From: Acestrorhynchus altus
Lineage: Eukaryota > Chordata > Actinopteri > Characiformes > Acestrorhynchidae
Direction of reading: 5' to 3'
Assembly: GCA_034509495.1 (NCBI GenBank)
Contig: CM067507.1
Span: forward strand, 18,692,602-18,756,601
Length of the DNA stretch: 64,000 nucleotides
The notes under the pieces: generated by a model
The model's database searches: none
What the model was told of the DNA's origin: nothing
What the model saw: only the letters and a program-made list of their open reading frames with translations
Part shown: positions 22,834 to 36,396 of the stretch, one piece after another
How positions within the stretch are numbered: the first letter of the stretch is position 1
Layout of the letters: each line of letters begins with the position of its first letter
Translations under genes and position numbers: made by a program

Positions 22834-25800
22834 ATTTGCATTCACCACTCCTATACCTTATGAACAACTTTGCATGATTTACAATGCATTTAGAAAATGA
22901 TTAGCTTTATTTACCAATATCATCCTGTTGATTTGCTTAAACATCATAACAAAGAATCTTAACAAAAAGTCATTCATGATACGTTTTTAAACCTTGGAAA
23001 ACAGTCTTACAAGGATGGATCCCTTTGTCCTTCTAAATCAAATATATCCCAAAAAACCAAAACTCTCATACCAATTGCAGGAGTTTTCAGAATTGTCTTA
23101 CTAAGAATGGGACTCATTGTTATTAATATGCATACAATGTAAGGCAATGGACAGGAACTAAGCAATTCCCTCTTCTAACACATTGGGTGTATCTCAATAA
23201 CAAGGACTGCAATCTGCAACCCAGTGTGTTAGAAAGGCAAGTTACCCTGCAAAAACAAAAGAACAACATATTGACAGAACTATTGAGATGTGCTGTGTAT
23301 CAACTTAGCTAAGGTTACCACAGGTGGGTGTACAAACTGCATGGATTAAACTATCGTTTTCTGTATCAAATGAACTAAGAATCAGTGCTGGTTATTTCTT
23401 TTTGTTCTTGCTGGCAAGTCACCAACCAGTGCATCCTCAGCTTCCGAGGTAGAGCAAGAACACATCCGGCAACCACTCTTGGTAAATATGTTCTTGGCTA
23501 CTGGAACACAATTTGGGCAGTGGATAATGACGTCAGATAAGAACACAACGGCAGAAGGACACACAAGAACACATACTGAGAAATGGTGAATTGAATCAGG
23601 TGTTCTTGGGCAACAAACCCACAAAACTGCAGGAATCTGGCCCTTCAGGGAGTAAGTACTATAAAAAATTTATTGTCACTGTCACATAAAAACACTATCT
23701 ACAGTATGTATTTTTTTCATAAGTAATAGATATCTTAATATATACTTGACAGTTGTTTGTTACATTGTCAAAATTTCTTCTTACTTCTCCCTTGGTTGAT
23801 GTGTGACAGCAGCAATATGGACCATTTTGAGTACATTTGTGTATAAAAACTATAAGAAAAATGCTGACATATTCAAATGCTTAGCTTTCCTCTAAATCAA
23901 GCAAAAGCAGACAGCAGTGGTGAAAGAATGCTCCTGTTGAAGTTACGAAACTCCCACCGTTTCCTGCCCTGATGAAACTCTACGATTTGATAAGAACTCA
24001 AATGAGGGGTGAAATAACTCCATGTACACAACATGGTACCAGTAGAAGCATTCTCCCACAATACAGCATATTTCCTCCCTAGTTCCGTTTTCATTTATAT
24101 CAGAGATCCTTGCATTTTGAATTTCCAGAATGGAAATTGAACTTTGAGGCATCATAATTGGATAAAATTTACTTAATTCCCAAAAGAATCTGTAAATGTG
24201 GTGCATGAATGGTTCAAACCTTGAATGTAGCTAAAGATGCTGCTACTACAGTGGAGCCGAGGAATGCCTTCCCAACCCCCTCCTCAAGTGTAAAAGTGGT
24301 TTATATCCAAGATTTCATGCCTTTGATGTCTGGCACTCATCAGAATTCCAGAGATCCATGACTGATTAATCATATTTGCAGTGAAGGATTCTGGGAATAC
24401 CTTCTGGATGCACTAGGCTGAAGTGATCTCTCCAATTCGCACAAACACACACGCCACAAACACAGAGCTATATCCACAGATATATGTGCTATGCCCCAGG
24501 GCCTGTCATTCCAGAGTCAATATGATATTGCTTATTGGGATTATCCATGGTGTCTTCTTCAGAGCGATCTTAATCATCTCAATTAATACACCAGAGGCAC
24601 ACGCCAAAGACATGCCTGCTACATGATCTTTTTATCATATGGAATTCATTCAACCCTACAGTTCACATTAAATTTCCAGAGATATTAATCACAGCATCAT
24701 TCTAAGCAGAGTAGTGGATGATGCTCCTTTCATCTTCTATGAGCACATAATTTGTTTAGATCTGATTGAGGAGGTCATTCAGTGAGTTTCTCAAGTGGAC
24801 CATCCATGTGAATAGAATTCCTTCATCAAACACCACCATAAATTATGTTGTTGTTTTTTTTGAGTTTCTCAACATCCAACCTTACCAAAAATGTACCATG
24901 AACGCTCTTCCTATTGCAAGTGAAAATGCATTGACCATAGTGTTGATTTCCCATCTTTTCCCAATCAGAGCTCACTCATGTGTGGAACATATTGCCCAAA
25001 GGTGTCAAGACATTTAGCAGGGACAGGAAAATCCTTAACACATATTTCTTGTGAATTTGTGTGCCATATTACTACCTATATGCACCTGCTTCAATTTGGA
25101 AATCTGTGCTGGAGGTCTGGACACAAGAATTGCCTTAAGAGGCGACAGATGTCTTTTGTGGGGTCACTGCAGATGGTAGTGATTTCAACCAACCGGATTT
25201 GACAAAACACCTACTGCATCACACCTTTAACTAATCACCTTGTCAAAATGATTTAGGCCCTATCCAATGCAAAAATGTTGAAGTTGAAGTTACATATACT
25301 GGCTACAACTCTTTTGAAGCGGGATGCTTCAATCCTGACATTTATTGTAACAAAAGAGTGGCCTAAGACACTACTGGCCTCATTGCCTGAAGTGACCCTT
25401 AGAGAACAATATGGTTTACCCAACATCAAAGTTTCAGTGGTTGTTATGTCTGCTCCCTTGCTAATATTTCTGTCACCGTCTCAGCTTGGGGTAAGCACAT
25501 GACATAGATACCTAAACATACCCAGCGACTGTAAATATGAGGCTGAACAGAGTACAAGCCTGGACAGCAGATGCTTGGGCTGAGTCCCTCCTACTTTACT
25601 ATAGGCCTGATGAATTAGATGCACATTGGGACAGTGTTTGGACAAGGTAATTCACCAGGCCAAATATATGGTCCCTGCAGGGCTTTCTTGAACCATATGT
25701 CCTCATTATTTGATTTATCAAAATGGTGGTATCCAAAAGAATATTATAAATCTGTGGCCCCTAAAGTGGTTTGGATTGATTATGGCCCACATCTAAAACT

Positions 25801-27789
25801 GAAGTATTTCACAGATGACTGTGTGCATTTATATAGCATTATGTCAGTCACTCTATGAGAAATTGGTCTGGTTTATAAGATTGTCTAACAAAGGCCGCAG
25901 GCTAAAGGCAGTAACCAGGAGCTTATGGCAGGCTTATAGCAGCCTAAGTGGAACTCTCATCACTTCTATTGCCCTGAGCCTCCTTTATGGGAAGGAAGCC
26001 ACTCTGAGTGTTATAGGCTAAATTTCAATCTTGAATTAGTTTGAGAATCTTAATTATGAATTAGATATTGTGGATCTAGGGGAGCTCTTGGAATTGAAAG
26101 CAGAGTGTGAAGATGAGGGCAATAAAGCTTTATTGCTTGAGTCATTGTAGCAGTTCTCTCCAGTTAATGATGTATGAAGGAGCTTTGATCATGCAAGCCA
26201 GCACAAAGCTAGAACTGTGCCAAAAAAACAGAAAAGTATGCCGCGTTCTGCCAACAACTTACTGACTACTAGGACATCATTTGGTATACAAAATCTTACT
26301 CATAAATTCTTGGCCAAAATCCATCTAACTGCTAAAGGTCCTCAGAGGTTTGTGCTAAAGGAGTTGGATGATTAAGTACACAAAAATTTCACCTTCATTT
26401 ATCTTTTATTTCTATCTGTACACTCAGGGTATTTTTTAGCAAAATCACTACCACATTCAGTTCAGTTTAAAATTTGTCTTGAAAGCAAGTAGTTTAGGGT
26501 TCATGAAGAAACAGAATCAGATTTTGTTTGGAACTTATTTACAAAGACCTCTAAGTGCTTAATCAATACAATTCAAAGGCCTTATGTATATGTATAGTTC
26601 CTTTAGGTACCTTTTATAATTATTACTGTGTAGTGTTGTGTACTGTGTAAAACCACATGGCTATTTCAAGATACTGACACTTAGAGCCTGATGTATGATT
26701 TCGTAATCACAATATATAGTTTTCTGAACTCTGATGTCATATATTGCTATTTAAATCATCAAAATGTGCTACCCTTTAAGTTACAAAACATTCCAATGTA
26801 TGAATAAAATCACACCCTAAAACTCAGTAATTGTGCTTGGCCTGCACAATATCATGTTTTTTATACAGCATTATAAAAATGCCATTACATTCCTGAAGTC
26901 TGGAAGTACTGACTCTCGATAACACTATTTATCAGACCAAATATTAGTTTGGACAAGTTCATCTATTACTTTGACATATTTGTGAAAGATCTTTTCATGC
27001 TCCACTAGTTTTGTGTTTGCATTTGAAACATTAATTGATGAAGGGGGAAAAAGTGAGAAGGTCGAACTGATTCTTTTTATCAGTGAGTATGATGGATAAA
27101 GCCTGGGGGCTACTCTTTCATTAGAAACCCCAGCCAAATGTCAGAGCCCAAAGAAATTAATAGAAACCATAAAGCATGTGCCATTACAATGAACTCAAAG
27201 TTCTGGCAAACTTTCAGATACGTATTATGTTAATTTATTTTTTTAATTCACCAAATGCTTTGCAGATGTCTCATGAGCTTTGTACTTAAGGAGAATTACC
27301 TAATGTAGCACTATAGCATAGTAGAACATGTTAAACTGCCACAGAGAACTTTAAGGCTTTAACATAGTAGCTGTAGCCTTTGCCATTAGCACAGATGGAT
27401 ACAGTGAGGAAAAGTTCTCACAGATGTGCAAAAACTGTGTAGATCCACACACTGTCCAGTGTCTATATGTCATCCAAATCACACAGTTCGTAAGCTGTAA
27501 AAATTTAAAATACATTTAATCATTAAAACATCTAAAGAAAGAAAATCCCATCACAACAGTTTGGTCTGCCATACAGAAACACAGACTGTGTCTGCACATT
27601 AGCAGAGATATGGTGAAGACCTGCACTGATCTAATGCACCCTAACAAAGATTTAAAGAGACCTGTGTTTTGTATAGCTGAATGCTGTTTACTGAAAGAAA
27701 GTCTGTCAAAACCAAAACAGAGCTGTAATACAGAGTAACTGCCAAACTCTAAGAGTTGTAACAATGTTGACTCATTAAATTTACATCAA
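22834..27789. other. Non-coding DNA, nothing firmly recognised
   Basis: Numerous short frames on both strands, including a cluster at 24766-26021 (+). I translated several and saw no known domain, and no clear splice pairs. The stretch could hold an old retroelement, but I cannot support it. Confidence 0.45.
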
Positions 27790-28594
27790 CAAAAAAGCGA
27801 GCATAACAAACACACATACAAACAGAAGAAGACAGTGGTACAAACAAGCAGGTAGACAGAAAAACAGGCAAAAGAACAAATAGGAAATCACAGACAGATA
27901 GAGGAACAAAGAGGATCACAGAGACAGACAGATAGACAAAAATAAACAGGTAGAAATAGACAGGAATAAATGGGTAAAGGAAGGAAAATGAACAAACAAC
28001 AGACAGACAGAAAGAGGAACAAATATAGACACAGACAGAAGACAAGAAAAAGGTAGATACAGACACAGACAGTCAGAGAAACAAAGAGGTACAGACAGAC
28101 AGATGGAGGAAAAGAGGCAGAGACAGACAGGAAGAGACAGACAAAAAAAACACAATCAGGAAAGACAGGCAGAGACAAACAATAGAACAAACAAGTACAG
28201 AACGACAAAAAGATGAACAAGGAGGGGGCACACAGAAAAAAGAACAGACATAGACAGACAGACAGAAAGAGTAACAAACAAATTGAGCCAGACAGGCAGG
28301 CAGTGGAAATATCAGGTGAGAGACAGACAAAGGAAAAAAATATCAGGTGGGAGATAGATAGTGGAAGAGACAAGTAAACAGACAAAAAACTATTGTGAAA
28401 GACAGGCAGAAGAATAAACAGGAAAAAAGAGAAAGAGAAATAGGGTAGAGAAACAAAGTAAACAACTAGAGAGAAACAGACAGATGAACAAAAAGGTAGA
28501 CAGAGTCAGAAAGACAGGTAGAGACAGAGGAACAAAGAGACAAAAAACAACAACAAAGTTGTAGACACAGACAGAAGTGAAAGGAACAAATAGT

Positions 28595-28628
<34 letters not shown>

Positions 28629-29433
28629 GGGAAAAAGAGGTAGATTCTTACAGACAGAGGTGCAAACAGGCTGACAGACAGTAAGGGGATAAATCAGGGA
28701 AAAATCAGGGAAACAGAAAAAAACAGGTTGATACAGACAAATAGACAAACAGACAGACAACAAAGAGGTAGATACAGAGAGAAACAAGATACAGATACAG
28801 ATACTGGGAAAAAAAAGTATATACAGACAGACAGATGAACAAAAAGGTAGAGACAGACATGTTAACAAAGAGGCAGAGGCAGGCAAACATATGAACAAAG
28901 AGGCAGAGACAGGCAGACAGAGAAATAGTCTTAGACTATAGAGGATGGAGAAAATAGACAGATGGAGAAAATAGACATAGAGACTAACAGACAGTAACAA
29001 ATGGAGACAGACAGAGGAACAAACAGGCAAATGCATAAAAAAGGCAGACAGAGAGGCAAAGGAACAAAAAGGTAGAGGGAGAGAGAGGAAGAAAGAGGTA
29101 GAGACAAACAGACGGACAAACGATTATTTTTCTGTCTGTCTGTATGTAAAAATACATACAGACAGACAGAGATATACAGAAATACAAAAAGGCAGAAACA
29201 AAACAGGTAGTGAGGGAGAGAGTCAGAAAAACTAAGTAGAGACAGAGGTAGAAACAGAAAAAGGAACAAACAAGTACATACAGACAGAGCAGGAAACGTA
29301 GAGTGAGAAACAGGTAGAGACAGAGGAAGAATTTGGTGCAAGACATACAGAAGAACAAAGAGGGAGAGACAACGAAAAAAAGAAGACAGGTAGATACAGA
29401 AAGAAAGAGGAAATAAGAGGTAGAGGTAGATAC

Positions 29434-29497
<64 letters not shown>

Positions 29498-29560
29498 GAA
29501 ACAAGAGGTGGAGACAGACATACAGACAGACAGAAAGAAAGAACAATAATCAATACCTTT
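27790..29560. repeat. Degenerate GACA/GATA (Bkm-like) satellite, about 1.75 kb
   Basis: On the + strand this is almost all A, G and C, built from diverged GACA and GATA units mixed with AACAAA, GGTAGA and AGAGGA spacers. Pure cores are (GACA)n at 28596-28629 and (GATA)n at 29435-29497. Because stops are rare on the C/T-rich strand and the period is four, long S/L/F/C/V open frames appear in all three minus frames; I do not treat them as genes. It ends about 150 bases before the cenpw ATG. Confidence 0.9.
29435..29497. repeat. (GATA)n microsatellite core
   Basis: About 16 perfect GATA units in the 3' part of the GACA/GATA satellite. Confidence 0.97.
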
Positions 29561-29564
29561 CCTA

Positions 29565-29711
29565 CACGACATCCCTGCGCGCCGGCATTACGTCATTGCT
29601 ATGCGCCGACAGGAAGAAGCGGTAATTTTAAAGGAGTGATTCTGCGCTCTGCTGATCCTCCAGACTGTTTATCACTCTCACTCTCACTTTCAAACACTCT
29701 CAAACTCAATC
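29565..29711 (+). promoter_or_regulatory. cenpw: cenpw promoter and 5' UTR, CpG-rich
   Basis: A short CpG-dense stretch sits between the GACA/GATA satellite and the start codon. It contains TTACGTCA at 29588-29595 (CRE/ATF-like, one base from the consensus), AGGAAG at 29611-29616 (ETS-like core), and AGCGG (29618-29622), four bases, then TTTAAA (29627-29632), the layout of a CDE/CHR cell-cycle pair. No TATA box is placed to fit. A pyrimidine-rich CTCTCACTCTCAC run at about 29675-29690 may hold the initiator. The site calls are by motif only. Confidence 0.6.
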
Positions 29712-29801
29712 ATGACCAACAGAAAAGCGCCCAGAGCGGCCCTTAAAGCTCACATGAAGAAGAAGACAGACATCCGAGTCGGGATGAACGCAGATCTGAT
29801 G
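29712..29801 (+). CDS. cenpw: cenpw coding exon 1
   Basis: Thirty codons, from the ATG to a final ATG codon, followed by the strong donor GTGAGT at 29802. No ATG lies between the probable transcription start region (about 29640-29690) and this one, and position -3 is A, so this start is the natural choice. The exon encodes the basic N-terminal tail, helix 1 (rich in K/R, for DNA contact) and the start of helix 2. It lies inside a local CpG cluster, unlike the surrounding CpG-poor DNA. Confidence 0.92.
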
Positions 29802-32800
29802 GTGAGTGTGTTTACTAACAGAGCTCACTCTTAGCAGTGCTCACACTCAGCAGTACTCACACTGAACAGGGCTCACACTGAACAGGGCTCACACTCAGCA
29901 GGGCTCACACTGAACAGGGCTCACACTCAGCAGGGCTCACAGTCTTTTTTTCCAAAAAAGGTAAAAAGATTTTATCCAAAAGCACACCCAAATTGTCTCT
30001 TCCTTGTGTTCTGACTTTTTTTATACAAACAGAAAATTCACACTGGTCTCGTTTTATATTGCATGTACATAAGACCCAGATTATAACTGCACAGTATCAC
30101 TATTACTCCAAACTTTAATGCACACACTATATGGGGTATATATCCCCAGCATTGAACTATGGAGCTATGTAATTGTGTGTTCTGGAATGATCTCGGCTCC
30201 ACTCTTTTGAGTACTTTTGACATGATTTGTGGATGAGGTAGGGTGGTGATCATCCTGCATCTTGACCATACCAATGCTCTTTTCACTGAATGCAATCAAA
30301 TCCTCTCAGCAATGCTCCAAAATCTAGTAGAAAGCATTCCTTGGACAGTAGAGACTCCAACAAGAATAGGAACAATAGGAACAATAAGTGTCTCAATACT
30401 TTAGTCCGTCTAGTGTAGTGTGACACTGAAGAGCCAGTCTGGAAAAGCTACTAGGATATGATACCCTTGTGTTCACTACTCAGAAATTATGTGTGTTACT
30501 AGGTAAACTGACCTGGCTGTGCTGTGTTTTTAATCACACTCTGTTCAGTTCTATTCATAGCAATAATGTGGACTAGGATATAGGATATAGGATATGGGCT
30601 TATATAATATAAATATATTATAATATATCCCTGTGCACCCACACATGCACCACAGAGGGGTTGTGTGTATAAAGAAGAAATTAAGATTAAATTTCAATAT
30701 TCACTTTCTATATACAAATATTCAATATACACATTCTTAAAGAGATTTTTTTCATATCGTATGTCACCATTCAGCTAAAATATATCTAGGGGTGTTTTTT
30801 TTTTTTTTTTGGACTGGTGCATTAATGTTCTGCAGTCAGCATAGTAAGGTAATAACTCCACCAACCTGCCTGTGGCAGATTAGGGTTTTGTTCTCTGTTC
30901 TCTTTAAAAATGATTAAAATATCAGTCAGTCTGAGCAAGAGCATCAGCAAAATTGTACATAATTACACTCTTTTTAGTACAATTTTCCAATGTGTAATCT
31001 TTTCTGCAGGTGTCTCAAACCTACCTATTACCTACCTCTTAGTAACCTGTTTTAATGAGTTGCCACATCTGTTCTGGCATTCTGAATGAGTAGCATGGTC
31101 ACATTCACTTGAGGCTTGGATGCTCACTTTGATGTTGCAGTTTTACAACTTTCAGTTGGATTCTCTTGGCTTCGTCATCTTACCTTCAGCAGAGGCTGCA
31201 GTACACAAGTAAAATGTTTTCTCTATTTCCCTGTTACATGAAGGTCTGGACTGCCAGTATTATAATTTTTTTATATTATGAGTTAATTTATATTTCATTC
31301 ATATATCGTATCACAGATCAGCAAAATCTGTTACCAGACTTCTGATGGTGGATCGGATTATTAGCAGAGCTGGTGGTTTAACTGTGTGAACAAATTATAT
31401 GGACAAAAATAATAGAAACCCTCTCATTCCTTTTTGTTCTTGAAACCAAAGAGCTTATCCTGCTTTTAGGATAAGTTGATTTTTTTTCTATAATTCAGCA
31501 TGCTGGTATGGAGAAAATTAAATGACTCATCTTTAACTGTCTGTTAAGTTGCACAGATGAATTCTGAACCTGGTTAGGAATTCACATGCAGAGAAACATT
31601 TGGCTGAAAATGGAGAATATTGTCCCTTCTGGGCAACAAGGCCACTCAAGTGAACACAACTTTATGTTGAAAGGTGTTTGCTCATTTGGACGATTCAGTT
31701 TTTACACAATGTAGAAAGTGTAATTGCACATCAGAATATTGTCACAGTGTTTTCAGTAGAACAGGTCAGTTCTGAGGACGGGGGGAAAACTGTACCCTCA
31801 AGTAATGGGTCCTAATTAAAAGGCTATTGCAGCTGGCTGTACTTTATTGAGACTGGAGGTGGAGACCCTCCTCAGATGTAAAAACCCGCCTGAATGGCGC
31901 ACTGCTTTACGGGGGTCTAATCCAGTCATTAAACTTAAAGAAAGAATGATGGAAAAATGAATAAAAGACTTTTTCATCATCCTATGAATATGTACTGGCT
32001 TGATCTGGCTTCCTGGCTTTAATCGCAAATTCTTAATGGGACCCTTCACACATTGCTTTACATGCTGTTATGACCACACTCCTGGAATTACTGGTCTGGA
32101 TACATTAAAGTAGTATGCAGGTGTTTAGTCCCGAATACTGTGCATGCCATAAAGCCAACACATTCTTCCATCCTCTGATCTTGTTTGAGTGAAATGATTC
32201 AGTAGTGGCTGGTCACTTGTGGCCTTGAAGCAGTGAGTGTTGTTGTTGCTCATGGTTATACTCATAAGTGCTGCCTTAAGGGTGGAGCAATGGCTTAGGA
32301 TCGGCCGTTGTTCTCCTGGTGAACTGAGATGGACTCTGCAGCATTTGATGGTTGATTGAACTTGAAAATAATCAGCTTCATCCTGCAAGGAAGCTGTGAA
32401 AGTGTCTGTTTTCCTTTTTCCAGATCTCTCTCCAAACTGTGGACCCCTTTTTCCCTAACAACAGCTTTCCCCCCCCCAGTGTTGTAGAACTGGAGAGGGA
32501 GCACAAATCAAATCTGTGTTTACTGCTGTGTTTAGGAAGCGTTGGCCAAGTGCTCTTGGCAATTTCTCACACCAGGTTAATGGGAGTTTTCTCAAGTTGC
32601 TGGGCTTGTTTACTATAATTGTGCAATGGCTAGCAGAAAAGCACTTGGGCAGAAACCAGTGGCTGCTTCTGAACATGTTTCTTGAAAAGCTGAAGTTCAG
32701 AGCGAATGTCATTTTCTGCTGGCATTTACAATTTTCAGGGTAATTTTAGTGACAGCATTTGGCTTTAGGAGAGCTCCTTGTGGTTGTTCTATGAAAATGA

Positions 32801-34072
32801 CTGTTTGAAAATGTCTTCCACCCACACAGGGAGGCCTCTACTGACTAATCAATGGCTCAACAGTGTCATAACTGAATGGCGGAACAGTTCTTTTCCTCTT
32901 TTGTTTGGAAAGCAAAAACAATTTAGGGGGGTCTGAGACCATGACACTCTTACTAGGCTTGCACTCTGTTTAAAACTGCAGCTCTGCTCAAAAGTTTCTT
33001 TCCCCCCCTTTTGTGCCCTGTCTACTACTGGTCTGTCTGAAATTTCCATGTGTTCTGTGTGTATGTTACGTGTATGTGCGAGGCACTGGAGAGCTCTCGG
33101 CTTTAATCAGTTCTGTTGAGTCTTTATATTTTGGCATAGCCTTTGGCACTGTGCAAGTTTATGCTTCTCAGCTTTCGTTCTCCTAAAGATACTGGCAAGA
33201 CCAGCTGTTGGAGAACTGTTCAGACGCCCCAGAGATGACCTACAATTATGAAAATGAGGTATTAATAGATTTAAATTACATCCAAATGGCCATGCAGATG
33301 CACGCTGAAATCATTAACTGTGTTTAGAAAATTTGCTGGATGTGGTTCAGACACTCTAGACACGTCATGTATGGTTGGATGTGTGCGCACATAAGATGCA
33401 GCGAAAGATCAGGAGAATGGACTTCATTCTGTCTTAGTTGTGGATAGAAATGGGTCCGTACTTATAATATGGAAAACCAGTGCTCATCCACATTCACAGA
33501 TTAACTCTGCTTCCTGAATGACTCCTGAATTGTATCTGCAGTCAGGGTCAGGGATAACATCAAATTATTATTCAGCCATGGAAGCTGTGCTTTGAATTTC
33601 ATTGATGTGATTAGACACATTTAACGCACACGTGTTCGCCGTGCCTCTGCATCCCTGTAACTATTTAGCAAACCCTGAAGTGTTGGAGGTGCTTCATATC
33701 TACAATACAAGTGTGTCTTGTTTAGAGATGCACTATATGTATATAATGTTTGTGGACCACTTCTAATGAAAATAATGGGAAAAAAAATATATTCTTTAAG
33801 TTGCAAGTGATGTGCAAATGCACACGGAGCTTATCTCATCCCTTTAGGGCAATATTGCAAATAAAATCTGCTGGAGCGTCTGGAGCAGATAAACATGAAC
33901 CTATTGGCGCCATGACTAGAAAGGTATAACTCCACCCCCCTGCATTGAGCAGTATGGAACAGTGGAACTGTGTGCTTTGGAATGTTGATGCTCCATCAAG
34001 TTCTTTTGGGATGAGGTGGGTTGGTGAAGGCTTTCCTTTATTATGTTATTATAATTATTATTGGTTGTTGTT

Positions 34073-34122
<50 letters not shown>

Positions 34123-36365
34123 CACTTTTAAAAATGGATTACTGTAATAATGGCATATAATATTTTAATTAGTGAACATGGTTGTATGCATAGGTGCTGA
34201 GGAATGTACAGGTTTATGTAAATGGTGAGATGTGACAAGATCCATTGTGGCTTTGTGTAGCCAAAAACAAATTGGAACCCCTTCCCTTTTAGCCTCTTAT
34301 GACTAGATGGAGCAAAATGGATGAAGAGATGAAAACGAAACAATTTCCTGATATAGTCCTTTATAGATGCAAAGAATGATTGGTAATTGGGGATGGGGTC
34401 CATGACTCAGGGATGGCACTTTCATCATCCTCTACAGACCCCCTGCTCGTACTAGACATTAGACACAATTCTTACAGTATAATCAGGCTTCACTTAGTAC
34501 AAATCACAGCCAATCCTTGCTGAGATGGGGATACAACACAATGATATTTAAACTTTTCAACTGCTTTTTGTGTGGTTTGTGTTGCAGATATAAGAGGTTT
34601 CTGTTCATTCTTAAGTGATTGTTGATGTTATAACTACAGTTTTAGTCCACAGTGTGTATCTAGTGCTATAGGCCTCTCATCTTTCTAATGAAGTCTTGAG
34701 TCTAAATAAGACTTTTGTGGAATATCCTGCATAAAATGCTATCAGGTTATCAGTCATGACTCCTTGGGTTATTTGTGGTGTTTATTCAGGTCCAGCTGAA
34801 TCTGCTGCTCGTCTTACACCGCCTGGCAGAGGAGTCCAGAGTGAAGGCCTTTGAGGAAAAAACAGCCACTATCAAAGTTCACCATGTGAAAGCTGTTGCA
34901 AAGGTATCCAATCCACTCATGTTAAGAGACATATCTATGGCTGACACTGATATATGTGCTGATATATGTAGGACCGGTTATAATGACAATTTCATGCTGA
35001 ATGGGCCAATAGAATCTCTCCAAAGTGCTGCACAGTATATCATTTTAGCATCAATTTTGCAATGTATTCTTGTGTAATTCTCACATTGCAGGATAATGAC
35101 ATATGTGTCATGTTAAAACTTGATTCATACAAAAAGAAAATTTGCACTGTTTTCATTTTCTGTTATATATCAGAAGCATACAATATTCTGACCAGTGTCA
35201 CTAATTTTACTCCAACCTTTGTTGCTGTACCTTATAATATTGCAATGTATATCACAGAATGATAAAATATTACAATGAGTTTTGTTTTCTAATATCATAC
35301 AGCCCCACAATACAAATGATTTCCACTGAAAGTTAAGGTTTTTTCTTTCTTCTGTAAAGTTACAATTGTGGAAATAGGATTTGTCTATTATGAAATGTTT
35401 AATTTATCTTAAATATAAAAGAAAAATGTCATGTTCTTCATCATAATGGGGTACCTGCTTAAATGCAGGACTTAACAACTGCATTAACCCATAACTGCAC
35501 TATTATTCATTCACTCTTTCTTGTGTTTGTCTTTCAGTTACCTAAACTTCACAGATTCTGTTTTCACTTATTTTTCTTGAAAAAGATTATTTTAATCAGC
35601 TCAAACATCTCCAGTTGCTTAGTGATGCACAAATGAGATTTTACACAAATGCTCATTTTAGCCTGACATTCTGGATAATGTTGGGATGAGCTGTTGGTAG
35701 CTCAGCTAAATTCAATTTAAAAAATATAATCCTCTACTCTGACATTGTTAACAAGCTGCAATGTTGATTGCAGTAGCAGTGGGTGTAAAGCCTTTACAGT
35801 CTGGTCCCTACAGTGGACAAATGTGCAGCACAAAAGGTTCACCCAGAATAGTGCACGAGTAGAACATAGAAGCAGGTCCAGTTTAATTAACTGTACAGAC
35901 TTTATGGCTGTTATGTCTCGTGTGTAGAATTGTTTTCAAGGGTAAGGAAAAAGCAGCCTTTGCTGGTAGAGATCAGGACTGTCTTTTAAATACTTCTGGG
36001 GGATGTGTTTCTTCAGCTCTGTAAAACTCAAACACAGCAGTGTGTTGTCAGTATGCAGTCACAGTAATGCTAAGCAGAGATCCAGCCAGTTGTGAGTCAA
36101 CTCGCTGCATTTGTTTTTCTGACGTAAAAAAAGTTTATTTGATTTAGACATAATTCAGTGCAGTCCAGTGCTATCCATACACACGTACTGGAGGGGTGTG
36201 AAGAAATGGTCTTGCTGCTCTGTTACACAGCAGACTTGTGGCACTGAATGCGTTCAGAATTATATAGCATATGTAGTTAAACCACGGACAACCCACGGTC
36301 ATTTACAAGTTCAACAGTTGTTAAAAAAATCACATTGAAAAGAACTGACTTCATGGCAAAGCAGG

Positions 36366-36396
<31 letters not shown>

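Noticed and set aside
27749..29572. Several minus-strand open frames of 79-213 codons rich in S, L, F, C and V
   Set aside because: They overlap in all three phases, arise from a four-base repeat and lack any domain. They are artefacts of composition.
29819..29943. Regular repeat that might suggest a CRISPR-like array
   Set aside because: Units are contiguous without spacers, and the genome is vertebrate; it is a minisatellite.
34775..35077. Reading exon 2 as a single-exon 100-residue protein starting at 34775
   Set aside because: The family match begins at 34790 after a clean acceptor and stops at 34903 before a donor; the remaining residues are intron translation.
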